A stretch of DNA of 64,000 bases from Candidatus Scalindua sp. SCAELEC01 (GTDB taxonomy: Bacteria > Planctomycetota > Brocadiia > Brocadiales > Scalinduaceae): NCBI GenBank assembly GCA_004282745.1, contig SHMT01000009.1, positions 63,039-127,038 on the forward strand, written 5' to 3'. Below, in pieces: positions 48,301 to 57,692 of this stretch (position 1 is its first letter; the number at the start of each line of letters is the position of its first letter). The notes below the pieces were generated by a model that did no database searches, was not told the origin of the DNA, and saw only the letters and a list, made by a program, of their open reading frames with translations. The position numbers were made by a program, and so were the translations under genes.

Positions 48301-49058
48301 CTTTCCGTAATTTGCTTACCTGCATCAAGCAAAACCTCACCTGTTTGCGGATCGATAAGCTGAGAAACAGCGAATCTCCCAATGAGCTTTGCAGCAGAAC
48401 CAGCCGTACCACAAGGAATAGTCTCCGTCTCGTAAAAGAGCCTGATGATATCAGCATCGTCGGAAAAGTCTTCTGACATAGCCCGCAAAAAACAGGTGGC
48501 CGGAAACTTTCCGCTTTGATCTACCCTAATGTTCAAAACATCCTTTTTGCCGACCTCAATCTCAATCCAGCTTCCTCGTTCAGGGATAATTCGACACGAA
48601 TGCATCCTCTTCTCCGCCAACATCTCTTCTGAAAAGTCTACTCCCGGCGATCTATGGAGCTGGTTTACAATGACCCTTTCAGTACCGTTGATCACAAATT
48701 CACCCCCGCCAATCATGACGGGAATCTCACCAAGATACACCTCTTCTTCAACAGGACTCTCCCTGTTTAGGCGAAGCCAAACCCTCAGTGGTTTTCCATA
48801 AATCAACTTCAATTGTCTGCACTCATCAGCGCTATATCGTGGCTTACCTAGCTCATACTTTATATATTCCAAAGACAGTGTTTCGTCGTAGTTTTTAATA
48901 GGAAACGCTTCACGCAAGATAGCTTCTAGCCCCTGATCCTTCCGTTTACCCGGAGGAACATCTTCTTGGAGAAAAGCGGAGTAAGAGTTTGTTTGAATCT
49001 CAACGAGATTCGGCATCTCAAACGCTTCGACGATCTTACCAAAATTTCTTATTTTCAT
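45381..49058 (-). CDS. rpoB: RNA polymerase beta subunit
   Basis: Second catalytic subunit, target of rifampicin. The 1225 residues include the rifampicin-region segment [15 protein letters not shown], the downstream [22 protein letters not shown] and the C-terminal [18 protein letters not shown]. The rifampicin-cluster positions that I can match look wild type. It is followed by rpoC after 34 bases. Confidence 0.97.
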   Translation of the reverse strand: MKIRNFGKIVEAFEMPNLVEIQTNSYSAFLQEDVPPGKRKDQGLEAILREAFPIKNYDETLSLEYIKYELGKPRYSADECRQLKLIYGKPLRVWLRLNRESPVEEEVYLGEIPVMIGGGEFVINGTERVIVNQLHRSPGVDFSEEMLAEKRMHSCRIIPERGSWIEIEVGKKDVLNIRVDQSGKFPATCFLRAMSEDFSDDADIIRLFYETETIPCGTAGSAAKLIGRFAVSQLIDPQTGEVLLDAGKQITESVVKLVIDLGVEEFQVIKDMDDPLILNTLETDYTDSHEDALLKIYSRFRPGNPQHLDKAKQLFYDKFFDYKRYRLGLVGRFRLNRKLNQDLKADEMALCSEDFINSIKYIIGLRNGKGSVDDIDHLGNRRLRTIDELFGEELRKGFLKLRRTVQERMNVKDHDQLTPRILINSRTIFSTIEYFFSRGELSQVLDQTNPLAQLTHERRLSALGPGGLNRKRAGFDVRDVHLSHYGRICPIETPEGTNIGLIASLTIFATVDSYGFLTTPYMKVEKGKLTNEFVSLRADEEENKVLAPADSQDPFVEKGSDKELLARCNGDFLLVKTTDVDYIDVSPKQLVGVSTSLIPFLEHSDANRALMGANMQRQAVPLLQTEPPLIATGMEKVVARNSSMVVCAKNNGVVSRVDARQIELNGNELYTLRKNVGLNEGTCLNHKPIVKEGQKVKKGEVIADGAATFDGELSLGKNVLVAFMTWDGYNFEDAIVVSESLLRGDKYTSVHRDEFEVEVRETTLGREEFTRDIPNVSERALSNLDENGIIRVGTKVKPSDILVGKIAPKSRSELSPEEKLLHAIFGRAGEDVKNVSLEVPSGIEGVVIDTKLFSRRAHLSEDKRQKIVNDIKEVESTLGDLVAPEFIKMVQEITDILGGPLTDLGTGQPLRISDETDVESVLALQGKFDLKKFDLGSNLAISAEITEVCEQYQAKFNSLKEEANIKISQLKRGDELPSGVLEVAKVSIATKRRLSVGDKMAGRHGNKGVIAKILPVEDMPFLEDGTPVEMVLNPLGVPSRMNLGQLLETHLGWASKKLGFQSVTPIFDGAKEADVISALQEAGLPTDGKATLFDGRTGEPFQQKVTVGYMYMLKLHHLVDEKVHARATGPYSLITQQPLGGKARFGGQRFGEMEVWALEAYGAAYNLQELLTVKSDDVEGRTRIYESMIKGNNTLEAGTPASFEVLSKEIEGLGLSLKLEKETTL

Positions 49059-49110
49059 AATACGACCCTTTGACCTTCAAGCAAAAAAAACACTTAACAC
49101 CACAACAATT

Positions 49111-49530
49111 CTAAACCAACTCTACCACTGCACCGGCTTCTTCGACGGTTTTCTTTATCTTTTCCGCGTCCTCTTTAGACACACCCTCCTTAATAGGTTT
49201 GGGAGCGTTATCAACAAGGGCTTTCGCCTCTTTCAATCCAAGATCTGTTTCGGCACGAACCGCCTTAATTACCTGAATTTTGTTAGGACCGATCTCTTTT
49301 AACACAACATCAAAACTTGTTTTCTCTTCACTAGCAGCCGCGCCTTGCCCGGGAGCAGGAGCCATTCCACCAGCAGGAAAAGCCATTGCTGCTGAAGCGG
49401 AAACATTAAATTTCTTCTCAAAAGCCTTCACCAATTGAGAAGCCTCAAGCAAACTCATTCCCTCAACTATTTCCAAAACCTCTGCAATTTTTCCCGTCGG
49501 CTCAACATTCTCGACTTCAGTTTCTGTCAC
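49111..49530 (-). CDS. rplL: Ribosomal protein bL12
   Basis: Stalk protein that recruits translation factors. The 139 residues have an N-terminal dimerisation helix, a hinge rich in A, G and P near 55-70 and the C-terminal domain with K-I-Q-V-I-K-A-V-R near 83-91 and [10 protein letters not shown] near 96-105. It is somewhat longer than E. coli bL12 because of an extra N-terminal stretch (E-T-E-V-E-N-V-E-P). Confidence 0.97.
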   Translation of the reverse strand: MTETEVENVEPTGKIAEVLEIVEGMSLLEASQLVKAFEKKFNVSASAAMAFPAGGMAPAPGQGAAASEEKTSFDVVLKEIGPNKIQVIKAVRAETDLGLKEAKALVDNAPKPIKEGVSKEDAEKIKKTVEEAGAVVELV

Positions 49531-49561
49531 AATAATTACCCCCTTTTTGCATTTTTCAAAA

Positions 49562-50095
49562 TTACTTTATTTCGGTATCTTTTTTCTTCTGCTCAATTGA
49601 CACCAATACAAGATATATATTACTCACCACAGCATTAAAAACATTAGCCAATTGCATCAATGGCGCATTAATACCAAAGAGAATTTGCGCAAAAACATCC
49701 TGTCTAGACGGAATCGTAGCCAAAGTCTCTACATCATCTAGCGACAACAGCTTACCATCAACCAATCCACCCAATATCTTCAATTCTGCAATCTTCTTAG
49801 ACCATTTATCCAATAATTTTATCAATTCTACTGGATCATGATTAGTCGTAGCAACCACGGAGGGCCCATCAAGGACCTGCCCTAATTCTGAGATCCCTAT
49901 TTCCTTAAAAGCTATAGAAGCCAAAGTATTTTTTACAACCCTCACTTTAACCTCTTTATCGGTCAAATCCCTTCGAAACGAATCAGCCTGTTGAGCATTC
50001 ACCCCTTTATAACCAAGAACAACAAAACCGTTGGCATTTACTTTGTAATCCTTAACTAGCTCTTCAACAATCAAGCTTTTCATCTTTTTCGACAT
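49562..50095 (-). CDS. rplJ: Ribosomal protein uL10
   Basis: Stalk base that holds bL12 dimers. The 177 residues contain V-R-V-V-K-N-T-L near 51-58, G-P-S-V-V-A-T near 78-84 and a C-terminal helix for bL12 (F-N-A-V-V-S-N-I-Y). Only 54 bases separate it from rplA, too short to hold a long L10 leader of the E. coli kind. Confidence 0.95.
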   Translation of the reverse strand: MSKKMKSLIVEELVKDYKVNANGFVVLGYKGVNAQQADSFRRDLTDKEVKVRVVKNTLASIAFKEIGISELGQVLDGPSVVATTNHDPVELIKLLDKWSKKIAELKILGGLVDGKLLSLDDVETLATIPSRQDVFAQILFGINAPLMQLANVFNAVVSNIYLVLVSIEQKKKDTEIK

Positions 50096-50149
50096 TTGAA
50101 CAGTTCCCTATTTATTAAAATGTATCGAACCCAAAAAACAGAAATTGCA

Positions 50150-50836
50150 TTATTTCACCAGTTGGATCTTCACACTTGGACCCATTGTTGACGAAATAAA
50201 TACCTTTTGAATAAACACACCTTTTGCTGCTGGCGGCTTACTATTTTTAATATGTTTCATGAAGGACTGAATGTTTTCAACCAGATCCTCCTCGGAAAAC
50301 GACAACTTTCCGACTGGAGCATGAACGTTTCCACCCGCATCACACCGAAACTCAACCTTACCTTCCTTAAATTCTTTCGTAACGTTATAGACATCATCAG
50401 TAACCGTTCCGGATTTCGGAGACGGCATTTTGCCTTGGGGACCTAACGTTTTACCCAACTTCCCAACTTTACGCATCATGTCCGGCGTAGAAATTGCGAC
50501 ATCAAAATCGGACCAGCCCGAAACAATCTTCTCGATCAATTCATCACTACCAACCTCAACCGCCCCAGCCTTACGGGCCAAATCTGCTTTATCGTCAGCA
50601 GCAAAAACAACCACCCTCAACTCCTTACCGATACCCTTCGGCAGCGAAACAGCACCACGAACAAGCTGATCTGAGCGCTTAGGATCAACACCAAGTTTCA
50701 TAACGATATCCACCGATTCATCAAATTTTGGTTTTTCAGATCCCTTTAAAATTGAGACCCCCTCTTCCAGGCCGTATTCACTTTTTTTCACAAAATTTTT
50801 CTTTGACGCAACATAACGCTTGCTTCTCGACTTCAT
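50150..50836 (-). CDS. rplA: Ribosomal protein uL1
   Basis: Moves the deacylated tRNA out through the L1 stalk and represses its own operon in E. coli. The start at 50836 (M-K-S-R-S-K-R-Y) has AAGGGAACGG upstream; the frame extends 16 codons further. The 228 residues include [14 protein letters not shown] near 37-50 and [17 protein letters not shown] near 119-135. Confidence 0.96.
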   Translation of the reverse strand: MKSRSKRYVASKKNFVKKSEYGLEEGVSILKGSEKPKFDESVDIVMKLGVDPKRSDQLVRGAVSLPKGIGKELRVVVFAADDKADLARKAGAVEVGSDELIEKIVSGWSDFDVAISTPDMMRKVGKLGKTLGPQGKMPSPKSGTVTDDVYNVTKEFKEGKVEFRCDAGGNVHAPVGKLSFSEEDLVENIQSFMKHIKNSKPPAAKGVFIQKVFISSTMGPSVKIQLVK

Positions 50837-50880
50837 ATGTACCGTTCCCTTAAACAAAAAAAAGACCTTATCGGCCAATA

Positions 50881-51306
50881 TCAACCCTCAACTTCCAATC
50901 CCATCGATCGCGCAGTACCCTCAATAATCCTTACCGCCATATCCAGGTTCTTTGCGTTAAGATCTGCCAGTTTCGTCTTCGCTATCTCTTCAACCTGCTC
51001 CCGGGTCACCTTACCAACCTTAGTCCTATTCGGCTCAGACGCCCCTTTTGCTACCCCTGCAGATTTTTTCAGTAAAACAGCCGCTGGAGGCGACTTAATT
51101 ATGAAAGTAAATGATTTATCTTTATAAACACTAATTTCAACGGGTGTTACCATCCCCTGCAAATTTTTAGTTTGCTCATTAAACTGAGAAACAAATTGGC
51201 CAATATTAACACCATGCTGACCCAGTGCAGGGCCTACGGGCGGCGCAGGCGTAGCTTGCCCAGCTGTAACTTGTAATTTTATTTTAGCTATAATCTCTTT
51301 TGACAT
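50881..51306 (-). CDS. rplK: Ribosomal protein uL11
   Basis: Part of the GTPase-associated centre. The 141 residues include [18 protein letters not shown] near 18-35 and, in the C-terminal half, [10 protein letters not shown] near 96-105. It follows nusG after 34 bases, as in most bacteria. Confidence 0.97.
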   Translation of the reverse strand: MSKEIIAKIKLQVTAGQATPAPPVGPALGQHGVNIGQFVSQFNEQTKNLQGMVTPVEISVYKDKSFTFIIKSPPAAVLLKKSAGVAKGASEPNRTKVGKVTREQVEEIAKTKLADLNAKNLDMAVRIIEGTARSMGLEVEG

Positions 51307-51340
51307 GATTTTTTTAAATAATAAATTTACCTACTTTAAA

Positions 51341-51889
51341 TTACACTACCTCTGCCTGCCAATATTCCAACTCAACCGGTGTCGGCCTTCCAAAAATAGT
51401 AAGAATTATCTTCACACATCCACTTGCAGGGAAAACCTCTTCCACAACACCATCGTAATTTTCAAAAGGTCCCTCTTTAATACGAACCTTATCCCCTTTA
51501 CAGAACCCAATTTCAGTTCGAGGCTTCTCCTCTTCAGCCTCGGCGGTCTGCAACAACATTTCAACCTCCCTATCTGTCATTGCAATGGGCTTTCGCTTAC
51601 CACCGACAAAATCACTCGCACCGTAAGTCTCCCTTACAACAAAGCAGACCTTGTCCGGTATCTGTCCCTCTTCATCCACCTCCAGCTCCATTATCACATA
51701 ACCGGGATAAATCTTACGCTCTACCACCCTTTTTTTACCACCCTTGATCTCAGTAACCTTTTCACTCGGCACCAGAACACTCGAAACAAGATCTCCCAAA
51801 TCCTGAAGCTTAATAACCCTATCCAACTCCCTCTTAACCCTGTCTTCCTTATTACTTTGGACCCGAAGAACAAACCATTTTTTACCCAT
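51341..51889 (-). CDS. nusG: Transcription elongation factor NusG
   Basis: Binds RNA polymerase and couples it to ribosomes or Rho. The 182 residues consist of the NGN domain (W-F-V-L-R-V-Q-S at residues 5-12, P-G-Y-V-I-M-E near 64-70) and a C-terminal KOW domain with G-D-K-V-R-I-K-E-G-P-F near 130-140. It comes 198 bases after secE, a wide gap in which I see no gene. Confidence 0.96.
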   Translation of the reverse strand: MGKKWFVLRVQSNKEDRVKRELDRVIKLQDLGDLVSSVLVPSEKVTEIKGGKKRVVERKIYPGYVIMELEVDEEGQIPDKVCFVVRETYGASDFVGGKRKPIAMTDREVEMLLQTAEAEEEKPRTEIGFCKGDKVRIKEGPFENYDGVVEEVFPASGCVKIILTIFGRPTPVELEYWQAEVV

Positions 51890-52087
51890 GAATTAACTCT
51901 GTATGTATTTAGCAAAACTATAAAGCACACGACCTTAGACGAGACTTTTACTTCACAAGAATGTTCTCTATTTCCTCAAGTGAAAATGGCTGGATATACA
52001 ACCGTGCATATCTGAATTGGTAGCGTTTGAAGTGATTTAACCAATACAACCCAACGAAACGACCCTCATCACATTTCTCTTCTTACA

Positions 52088-52546
52088 TCACAAAAGACCT
52101 ATAGATTCCATAGCAGTCGATACCACCCAGTCGACACCGAAAATGTAGAGAGACATGAGCAGCAAAAAGACTATAACCACAACCGTCGACCCAACCAACT
52201 CGTTCTTAGTAGGCCACGAGACCTTCTGAAGTTCACCCTGAGTGTCTATAAAAAACTCAACAGCCCTTTTCGACTTACCATCAAGCCAACCAAGCCCAAC
52301 CTCAAAACCTGTCGTAAAAAGAAAAATCAAACACCCGCAAACCAAAAAGAGAACAAACGAACAGACAAGCCCCCACGTCAGATCGACACCCAACAATGGT
52401 ATTTTAGCACCTACGAACAATGCAGGCAGATTCACCAAAACACCATAAAGCGAATATGAGGCAAAAAGCGAAGCAAGCCCAAACAGCCCGGCTACAGCAC
52501 TCCTCGAATACACACCCATTCCCTTTTTATATATCCCTACACTCAT
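52088..52546 (-). CDS. secE: SecE with extra N-terminal membrane segments
   Basis: The clamp subunit of the Sec translocon. The conserved part is the C-terminal 50 residues: the amphipathic helix with Q-K-V-S-W-P-T-K-N-E-L near 107-117 and the membrane helix that follows. Before it are two further hydrophobic segments at about residues 17-40 and 55-80, so this 152-residue protein has three membrane helices instead of the usual single one. This resembles E. coli (three helices) and planctomycete SecE rather than the minimal form. It lies between tRNA-Trp and nusG. Confidence 0.92.
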   Translation of the reverse strand: MSVGIYKKGMGVYSRSAVAGLFGLASLFASYSLYGVLVNLPALFVGAKIPLLGVDLTWGLVCSFVLFLVCGCLIFLFTTGFEVGLGWLDGKSKRAVEFFIDTQGELQKVSWPTKNELVGSTVVVIVFLLLMSLYIFGVDWVVSTAMESIGLL

Positions 52547-52565
52547 TTTTATCTCAATTACAATT

Positions 52566-52643
52566 TGGCAGGTCTGGAGGGACTCGAACCCCCAACACCC
52601 GGATTTGGAATCCGGTGCTCTAGCCGATTGGAGCTACAGACCT
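52566..52643 (-). tRNA. tRNA-Trp (CCA)
   Basis: The acceptor stem AGGTCTG pairs perfectly with CAGACCT, followed by discriminator G and an encoded CCA. The anticodon loop is TTCCAAA with anticodon CCA. It lies between rpmG and secE, a common position. Confidence 0.95.
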
Positions 52644-52648
52644 TCTTC

Positions 52649-52798
52649 TTATTTTTTCTGTTCTTTGTGCAATGTATGCTTCCTACAATGCCTACAAAAC
52701 TTTTGCAACTCCAACCGAACGGCCTGTTTTAACTCTTTACTTGTCCTATAATTTCTATTCTTACATTCCGTACAGGCCAATGTTATATAGTCTCTCAT
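52649..52798 (-). CDS. rpmG: Ribosomal protein bL33, zinc-binding form
   Basis: A 49-residue large-subunit protein, short enough to be missed. It reads [12 protein letters not shown] with the second pair C-R-H-C near 35-38, so it is the C+ type. It lies 23 bases after the second tuf and just before tRNA-Trp, the standard neighbourhood. Confidence 0.95.
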   Translation of the reverse strand: MRDYITLACTECKNRNYRTSKELKQAVRLELQKFCRHCRKHTLHKEQKK

Positions 52799-52821
52799 GA
52801 TCCAACTTTCAACCCAATATC

Positions 52822-54024
52822 TTATGTAATAATTTTAGTAACAACACCCGCACCCACGGTCTTTCCACCTTCCCGTATCGCAAACCGCAACTCCTGCTCC
52901 ATCGCTATTGGCGTCACCAGCTCTATCTCCAGTTTCGCATTGTCGCCCGGCATCACCATCTCCGCACCCCCAAGCAAATTAACTGAACCGGTCACATCCG
53001 TAGTCCTAAAATAAAACTGAGGCCTATAACCATTGAAAAACGGTGTATGTCTTCCACCCTCCTCTTTTGTCAATATATATGCCTCCGCTTCAAATTTCGT
53101 ATGCGGCGTTATGCTCTTCGGAACTGCCAATACCTGCCCACGTTCCAAATCATCCTTCTCCACACCCCTCAGCAACACACCTAAATTATCACCCGCCTGA
53201 CCCTGATCCAGTGTCTTATTAAACATCTCTACCCCGGTTACCACTGTCTTGCGAATCTCATCCGTCATCCCCACTATCTCAACCTCATCACCAACCTTCA
53301 CTATTCCCCGCTCTACTCGCCCTGTACCAACGGTACCTCGACCTTTGATACTAAAGACGTCCTCCAACGACATCAAAAGAGGTTTGTCAATCTCTCTTAC
53401 CGGTTCCGGCAGGTAGCTATCCAACGCATCCATCAACTGCAGTATTGGCCCGCAATTCTCACACTCTGTCTTTGCACAGCCACAACCAGCGGCCTTCAAC
53501 GCCGAACCCTTTATCACAGGAATATCATCCCCGGGGTAATCATACTTACTCAACAGCTCTCGAACCTCAAGCTCTACCAACTCAAGCAACTCAGGATCTT
53601 CCATCTGGTCTAATTTATTCAGAAATACGACTATACGGGGAACACCCACCTGCCTCGCAAGGAGGATGTGCTCACGCGTCTGCGGCATCGGACCATCCGG
53701 CGCGCTCACCACCAGAATCGCACCATCCATCTGGGCCGCACCCGTTATCATATTTTTCACATAATCAGCATGCCCGGGGCAATCCACATGTGCATAATGC
53801 CTCGTATCAGTCTCATACTCCACATGTGCTATCGCTATCGTTATTCCACGATCTCGCTCCTCAGGTGCATTGTCTATCGAATCAAATGCCCTCGCTTTGG
53901 CATTACCCTTTACTGCCAATGTGTTTGTTATCACCGATGTCAACGTTGTCTTACCGTGATCCACATGCCCTATCGTCCCCACATTTACATGCGGTTTCGT
54001 TCTCTGAAATACCTCCTTAGCCAT
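52822..54024 (-). CDS. tuf: Elongation factor Tu, copy in the tRNA-tufB-secE operon
   Basis: Same 400-residue protein as the copy at 36986-38188, with the same GTPase motifs and the four-cysteine stretch at residues 181-191. I found one silent difference near the start (codon 7, TTT at this end against TTC in the complement reading) and none elsewhere in the parts compared. The flanks diverge at once upstream of the ATG and about 9 bases after the stop, as expected from gene conversion between two copies. It follows tRNA-Thr (GGT) and precedes rpmG, the tufB position. Confidence 0.98.
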   Translation of the reverse strand: MAKEVFQRTKPHVNVGTIGHVDHGKTTLTSVITNTLAVKGNAKARAFDSIDNAPEERDRGITIAIAHVEYETDTRHYAHVDCPGHADYVKNMITGAAQMDGAILVVSAPDGPMPQTREHILLARQVGVPRIVVFLNKLDQMEDPELLELVELEVRELLSKYDYPGDDIPVIKGSALKAAGCGCAKTECENCGPILQLMDALDSYLPEPVREIDKPLLMSLEDVFSIKGRGTVGTGRVERGIVKVGDEVEIVGMTDEIRKTVVTGVEMFNKTLDQGQAGDNLGVLLRGVEKDDLERGQVLAVPKSITPHTKFEAEAYILTKEEGGRHTPFFNGYRPQFYFRTTDVTGSVNLLGGAEMVMPGDNAKLEIELVTPIAMEQELRFAIREGGKTVGAGVVTKIIT

Positions 54025-54136
54025 AGATAAAGACTCCCATAATCTCGTAAATTAGCTCATACTGAGAATTGTATATTACCAGCCAGCAAAAATATTATTC
54101 AAACATGGTCTTACAGGTAAATCGTTGCAAATATGA

Positions 54137-54208
54137 AGCTGCTGATGGGATTTGAACCCATGACCTCGTCCTTACCAAGGACGTGCTCTACCCCTGAGCC
54201 ACAGCAGC
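54137..54208 (-). tRNA. tRNA-Thr (GGT)
   Basis: The acceptor stem GCTGCTG pairs with CAGCAGC. The anticodon stem is CGTCC/GGACG and the loop TTGGTAA, giving anticodon GGT. The 3' CCA is not encoded. It is the tRNA closest to tuf. Confidence 0.95.
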
Positions 54209-54346
54209 ATAATGCCTTGGCCCAGAAATACAGGCAAATGCAGTACCAAACAAACAATTCTGTAAGGCTCGATAATGTAACATTTATTTAAAAAAAGTCA
54301 AAACTTTTTTTAAAAATAATAAATTCCTTAGAATTGTACGTTAAAT

Positions 54347-54417
54347 AGCGGGCGACGGGAATCGAACCCACATCACTAGCTTGGAAGGCTAGGGCTTTAC
54401 CATTAAGCTACGCCCGC
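54347..54417 (-). tRNA. tRNA-Gly (TCC)
   Basis: The acceptor stem GCGGGCG pairs with CGCCCGC. The anticodon loop is CTTCCAA, anticodon TCC. The CCA end is not encoded. Confidence 0.95.
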
Positions 54418-54442
54418 ACGTTTCAAAAAATTCAAACAAAAA

Positions 54443-54527
54443 TGGTGGGGAGAGGAGGATTCGAACCTCCGAAGGCTACGCCAACAGATTTACAGTCTGT
54501 CCCCTTTGGCCACTCGGGTACCTCCCC
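54443..54527 (-). tRNA. tRNA-Tyr (GTA)
   Basis: A class II tRNA with a long variable arm (about 14 bases). The acceptor stem is GGGGAGG with TCTCCCC (one G-T pair), the anticodon loop is CTGTAAA (anticodon GTA), and CCA is encoded. Confidence 0.94.
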
Positions 54528-54569
54528 ACAACGCTTAAGCTTCGATAGCTTAGTGGATATACAAAAATA

Positions 54570-54641
54570 AGCTAGCGGTGGGATTCGAACCCACAACCTG
54601 CTGTTTACAAGACAGCTACTCTGCCATTGAGCCACGCTAGC
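54570..54641 (-). tRNA. tRNA-Thr (TGT)
   Basis: The acceptor stem GCTAGCG pairs with CGCTAGC. The anticodon stem is GCTGT/ACAGC and the loop CTTGTAA, anticodon TGT. It is the first gene of the tRNA-tuf transcript. Confidence 0.95.
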
Positions 54642-54660
54642 TTGAAAATGCAATGCGCAA

Positions 54661-54689
54661 TATATATCAAAAACAGATATTTTTTTCAA
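54661..54689 (-). promoter_or_regulatory. Strong candidate promoter for the tRNA-tuf operon
   Basis: On the minus strand TTGAAA (54684-54689), a 17-base spacer and TATATA (54661-54666). The predicted start of transcription would fall about 10-15 bases before the first tRNA-Thr, just after the end of aroC. Confidence 0.65.
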
Positions 54690-54709
54690 GCCAAAACCTT
54701 ATTTCCATT

Positions 54710-55855
54710 CTACATTTTACGAATTTGCCTCAAATAGCCATGGTAGTTTCGCGTAATTTCGCAAAGGCTATCACCACCAAATTTTTCTAAAAAAGAGCGG
54801 GCAATTTCAAACGAAACCACCGATTCTGCCACAATTGATGCAGCAGGAACCGCACAGGTATCGGAACGTTCGGTCGATGCGTCGGTTGGCTCTTTCGAAA
54901 GGATGTCTATCGATTTTAACGGTTTCATCAACGTTGGAATCGGCTTCATAACTGCTCTTGAAATGAGGACCTCACCATTGGACATACCGCCCTCAATTCC
55001 CCCAGCATTATTAGACGACCTCCCAAATCCTCCGGAAAGAGAACTCTCTTTAGCCTGCGGATCATAAGTGATTTCATCATGTACCTGTGAACCAAATTTT
55101 CCAGCAAACTGAAACCCCAAACCGAATTCTACCCCCTTAATCCCCTGAATAGACATCAAGGCCCGAGCTATTGCCCCATCCAACCGTAAATCCCAGTGCA
55201 CATGATCCCCCAATCCTGTTGGCAAACCAAATGAAACCACCTCAATAATCCCACCAAGAGAATCGCCACTCTTCTTCGCCACATCAATTTTTTCAATAAT
55301 TTCCTTTTCTATCGATTCATCCAAACAATATACACGACTTTTATCCCTTCTCTTCCGAATCTCTTCCTTATCTGTTAACGTTTTACAAGAATCGACACCA
55401 CCAATCCCTTTGACGTAACCCAAAACACTTATGCCGAATTTTGAAAGCAACACTTTAGCCAAGGAACCGGCAGCCACTCGAGCGGCAGTCTCTCTTGCAC
55501 TCGCCCGCTCAAGGATGTTTCTTATATCATCCTGACCATACTTCATCACCCCTGACAAATCTGCGTGACCGGGCCTCGGCTTTGTCACGTTAGGCAGTAT
55601 ATCAATCTTGTAATCCCTATTTTCAATTTTAAGACATACTGGACTGCCTATTGTTGTTTTCTTTCTTATACCAGACAAAACAGACACGCGATCACTTTCA
55701 ATCTGCATTCTGCCGCCCCTACCATATCCCCCTTGCCGCATCTTCAAATCTTCATTGATGACAGATTCGTCCAGCAATACCCCTGCAGGAAAACCGCTTA
55801 CGATAACCACAAGACACGGTCCATGCGATTCACCTGCAGTTGTCAAAGTCAGCAT
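54710..55855 (-). CDS. aroC: Chorismate synthase
   Basis: Converts 5-enolpyruvylshikimate-3-phosphate to chorismate with reduced FMN, the last common step to aromatic amino acids. I start it at the ATG at 55855 (M-L-T-L-T-T-A-G-E-S-H-G) because GAGG is about 11 bases upstream; a GTG three codons earlier is too close to it. The 381 residues contain G-E-S-H-G near 8-12, K-P-R-P-G-H-A-D near 90-97, and the R-S-D-T-C-A-V-P-A near 335-343, all family signatures. It precedes the tRNA-tuf promoter and does not seem linked to it in function. Confidence 0.95.
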   Translation of the reverse strand: MLTLTTAGESHGPCLVVIVSGFPAGVLLDESVINEDLKMRQGGYGRGGRMQIESDRVSVLSGIRKKTTIGSPVCLKIENRDYKIDILPNVTKPRPGHADLSGVMKYGQDDIRNILERASARETAARVAAGSLAKVLLSKFGISVLGYVKGIGGVDSCKTLTDKEEIRKRRDKSRVYCLDESIEKEIIEKIDVAKKSGDSLGGIIEVVSFGLPTGLGDHVHWDLRLDGAIARALMSIQGIKGVEFGLGFQFAGKFGSQVHDEITYDPQAKESSLSGGFGRSSNNAGGIEGGMSNGEVLISRAVMKPIPTLMKPLKSIDILSKEPTDASTERSDTCAVPAASIVAESVVSFEIARSFLEKFGGDSLCEITRNYHGYLRQIRKM

Positions 55856-55965
55856 AATAAGCACATCCTCAATAAATAAATTTTCGCATATTCCGCCTCA
55901 AACAGGAAGAGCACGCTGCCTGAAGAGATAACGTTAACCTGTTGCCCCACACTACAACAGTAAAT

Positions 55966-56112
55966 AGTGTTTGAACGAAAACTACCCATCTACTGCGTTG
56001 CTGCAATAATTTCGCAATCCTCAAGTACAATTGTACGTTCCGGTTACGAAATTATTACGCGCCTTGTACCTAGGCACTTTTCATTCAAACACAGGGTTTT
56101 CGTTCAGACACT
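55966..56112 (-). mobile_element. MITE-like palindromic element, copy B
   Basis: A 147-bp element, the inverted counterpart of the copy at 10025-10171, matching it at 141 positions. The ends are AGTGTTTGAACGAAAAC at the low-coordinate side and the complement of AGTGTCTGAACGAAAAC at the other. TA flanks both ends at 55965-55966 and 56112-56113, fitting a TA target duplication. The central palindrome GTACAATTGTAC is at 56025-56036. It lies in the gap between aroC and the LolC/E-type gene. Confidence 0.88.
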
Positions 56113-56435
56113 AAATAACAGTACAAAAAGCGCTTAAAATAGCTACAACAAATTTACCATTCCCAAGCGACAAAATCTCTCTTTTTTTGCTTTTAAATCA
56201 ATATAACTGTTTTAATATGTTTTTTCTAGAAAATATTATATGATTTTTCATTGCTTATGCTTATCTCCTTATGATACTATTTTTCTCTTTATCGAGTGAC
56301 TGGCATGCTGCCCACACCAATACTGCGATTGAACACCCGTACCCAACAGAAAAAATGAAAAAGAGACACAGCAACCTAATTTTGTCGATACTCAAATAAT
56401 GAGTACTCCTCGTGACCCTGTTCACAAAAAAAATC
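56113..56435. other. AT-rich gap upstream of the permease gene
   Basis: About 320 bases with no convincing gene; the minus-strand open frame across its right half is a shadow of the permease gene's 5' end. It is very AT-rich (long T runs near 56180 and 56220) and must contain the promoter of the permease, but no clear -35/-10 pair stands out. Confidence 0.45.
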
Positions 56436-57692
56436 ATGTACAAACTGTTCATAAGCTTTAGATATTTACAAAGAAAAAAAATTGCCTTTTTTGCAGTTGC
56501 TGGGGTCGCTGTTGGCGTCATGACCCTCATTGTGGTACTATCGGTGATGAGTGGTTTTGACAAGGAGTTACGATCAAAAATCAGAGGTACATTAGCCCAT
56601 ATCATTGTGTCGAAAATGGGTATGTATGGACTAAATAATTACGAAGAGGTCTTAAAAAAAATTCAATCGTTTGAACATGTGCAGGCGTGTTCACCCTACA
56701 TCGAAGGCCCAGCGCTCATTAACATTCGGGGCACAAAAGAGTTTGTCTATTTCAGAGGCATAGACCCTATCTTAGAATCAAAAGTTAGCGACCTGGAACA
56801 GTATCTGAAGGAGTCCAATAACAAGCCAGAAGATCTATTGCTCCTCCATGGTGATAAAAAAACCCCCAGTGCTTTTGGTGGAATCGAACTCTTACGAACA
56901 AATGTTGGCGATTATAAAAACCATCCTGAAAGTTTTGTAAACAATGGAGAAAAAATAGTCCTGGTTGCAATCAAGGGATGGGACAAAATAAACGTAAAGG
57001 CATTTATTCTTACAGGAAAAGTTAAATCCGGCATGTATGATGTTGATAAAAATTACCTCTACATACCGCTAAAAATCGCCCAGGGATTAGCCGGAGCGGA
57101 AGATTCTGTTACCGCAATTAGCGTACGGTTAGACGACTACAAAAATGCACCTTTGGTGAGCGAACGTATCAAGAAAGAGCTTGGCTTCGGTTTCCATGTA
57201 CAGACTTGGGAAGAGGCACGCGGAACATTCCTTAAGGCAGTCGCTTTGGAGAAACGGGTGATGGCATTTATTCTGTTTTTTATCATTATCGTGGCAGGTT
57301 TCAACATTCTCGCAATTCTCACAATGATTGTCTTTGAAAAAACGAAAGATATAGGCACTCTCAAGGCCCTCGGGGCCACTACCTGGGGCATTATGCAAAT
57401 ATTCCTCCTGAACGGGCTCTTTATCGGCATCTTCGGTGCAGCAATCGGCACCGGCCTAGGCCTTGCCTTCATAAATAGAATCAATTGGATAGAAACTACC
57501 GTATACAAATACTCGGGATGGAGACCCTTTCCACCGGAAGTGTACTATTTCGATGAAATTCCGACTTCTATTGACCCAAAAAGCATTATCATTATTGCCA
57601 GCATCTCAATTACCTGTAGCCTCCTCTTTAGCATATATCCGGCACAAAAAGCTGCTCGATTAGACCCTGTCCAAACACTGAGATATGAATAG
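56436..57692 (+). CDS. LolC/LolE-family ABC transporter permease
   Basis: An inner-membrane permease of the type that releases lipoproteins to the outer-membrane route. I take the ATG at 56436, which starts M-Y-K-L-F-I-S-F-R-Y-L as in the family; a GTG 8 codons upstream is possible, and neither has a strong binding site. The 418 residues comprise one N-terminal membrane helix (about 20-44), a large periplasmic MacB-like domain, and three helices in the FtsX domain from about residue 275, with K-D-I-G-T-L-K-A-L-G-A near 306-316. No LolD ATPase gene is adjacent, so the ATPase must be elsewhere. Confidence 0.88.
   Translation: MYKLFISFRYLQRKKIAFFAVAGVAVGVMTLIVVLSVMSGFDKELRSKIRGTLAHIIVSKMGMYGLNNYEEVLKKIQSFEHVQACSPYIEGPALINIRGTKEFVYFRGIDPILESKVSDLEQYLKESNNKPEDLLLLHGDKKTPSAFGGIELLRTNVGDYKNHPESFVNNGEKIVLVAIKGWDKINVKAFILTGKVKSGMYDVDKNYLYIPLKIAQGLAGAEDSVTAISVRLDDYKNAPLVSERIKKELGFGFHVQTWEEARGTFLKAVALEKRVMAFILFFIIIVAGFNILAILTMIVFEKTKDIGTLKALGATTWGIMQIFLLNGLFIGIFGAAIGTGLGLAFINRINWIETTVYKYSGWRPFPPEVYYFDEIPTSIDPKSIIIIASISITCSLLFSIYPAQKAARLDPVQTLRYE

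Noticed and set aside
50096-50149. L10 leader RNA before rplJ
   Set aside because: The 54-base gap is too short for the known leader structure.
51305-52015. 236-codon open frame opposite nusG
   Set aside because: The product has no recognisable domain and nusG on the other strand is certain.
53445-54020. 191-codon open frame opposite tuf, also at 37609-38184
   Set aside because: Long antisense frames opposite tuf arise from its codon bias; the product is rich in H, S and P and resembles no protein.
56261-56605. 115-codon open frame on the minus strand
   Set aside because: It is mostly the reverse of the LolC/E-type permease 5' end and has no family signature.
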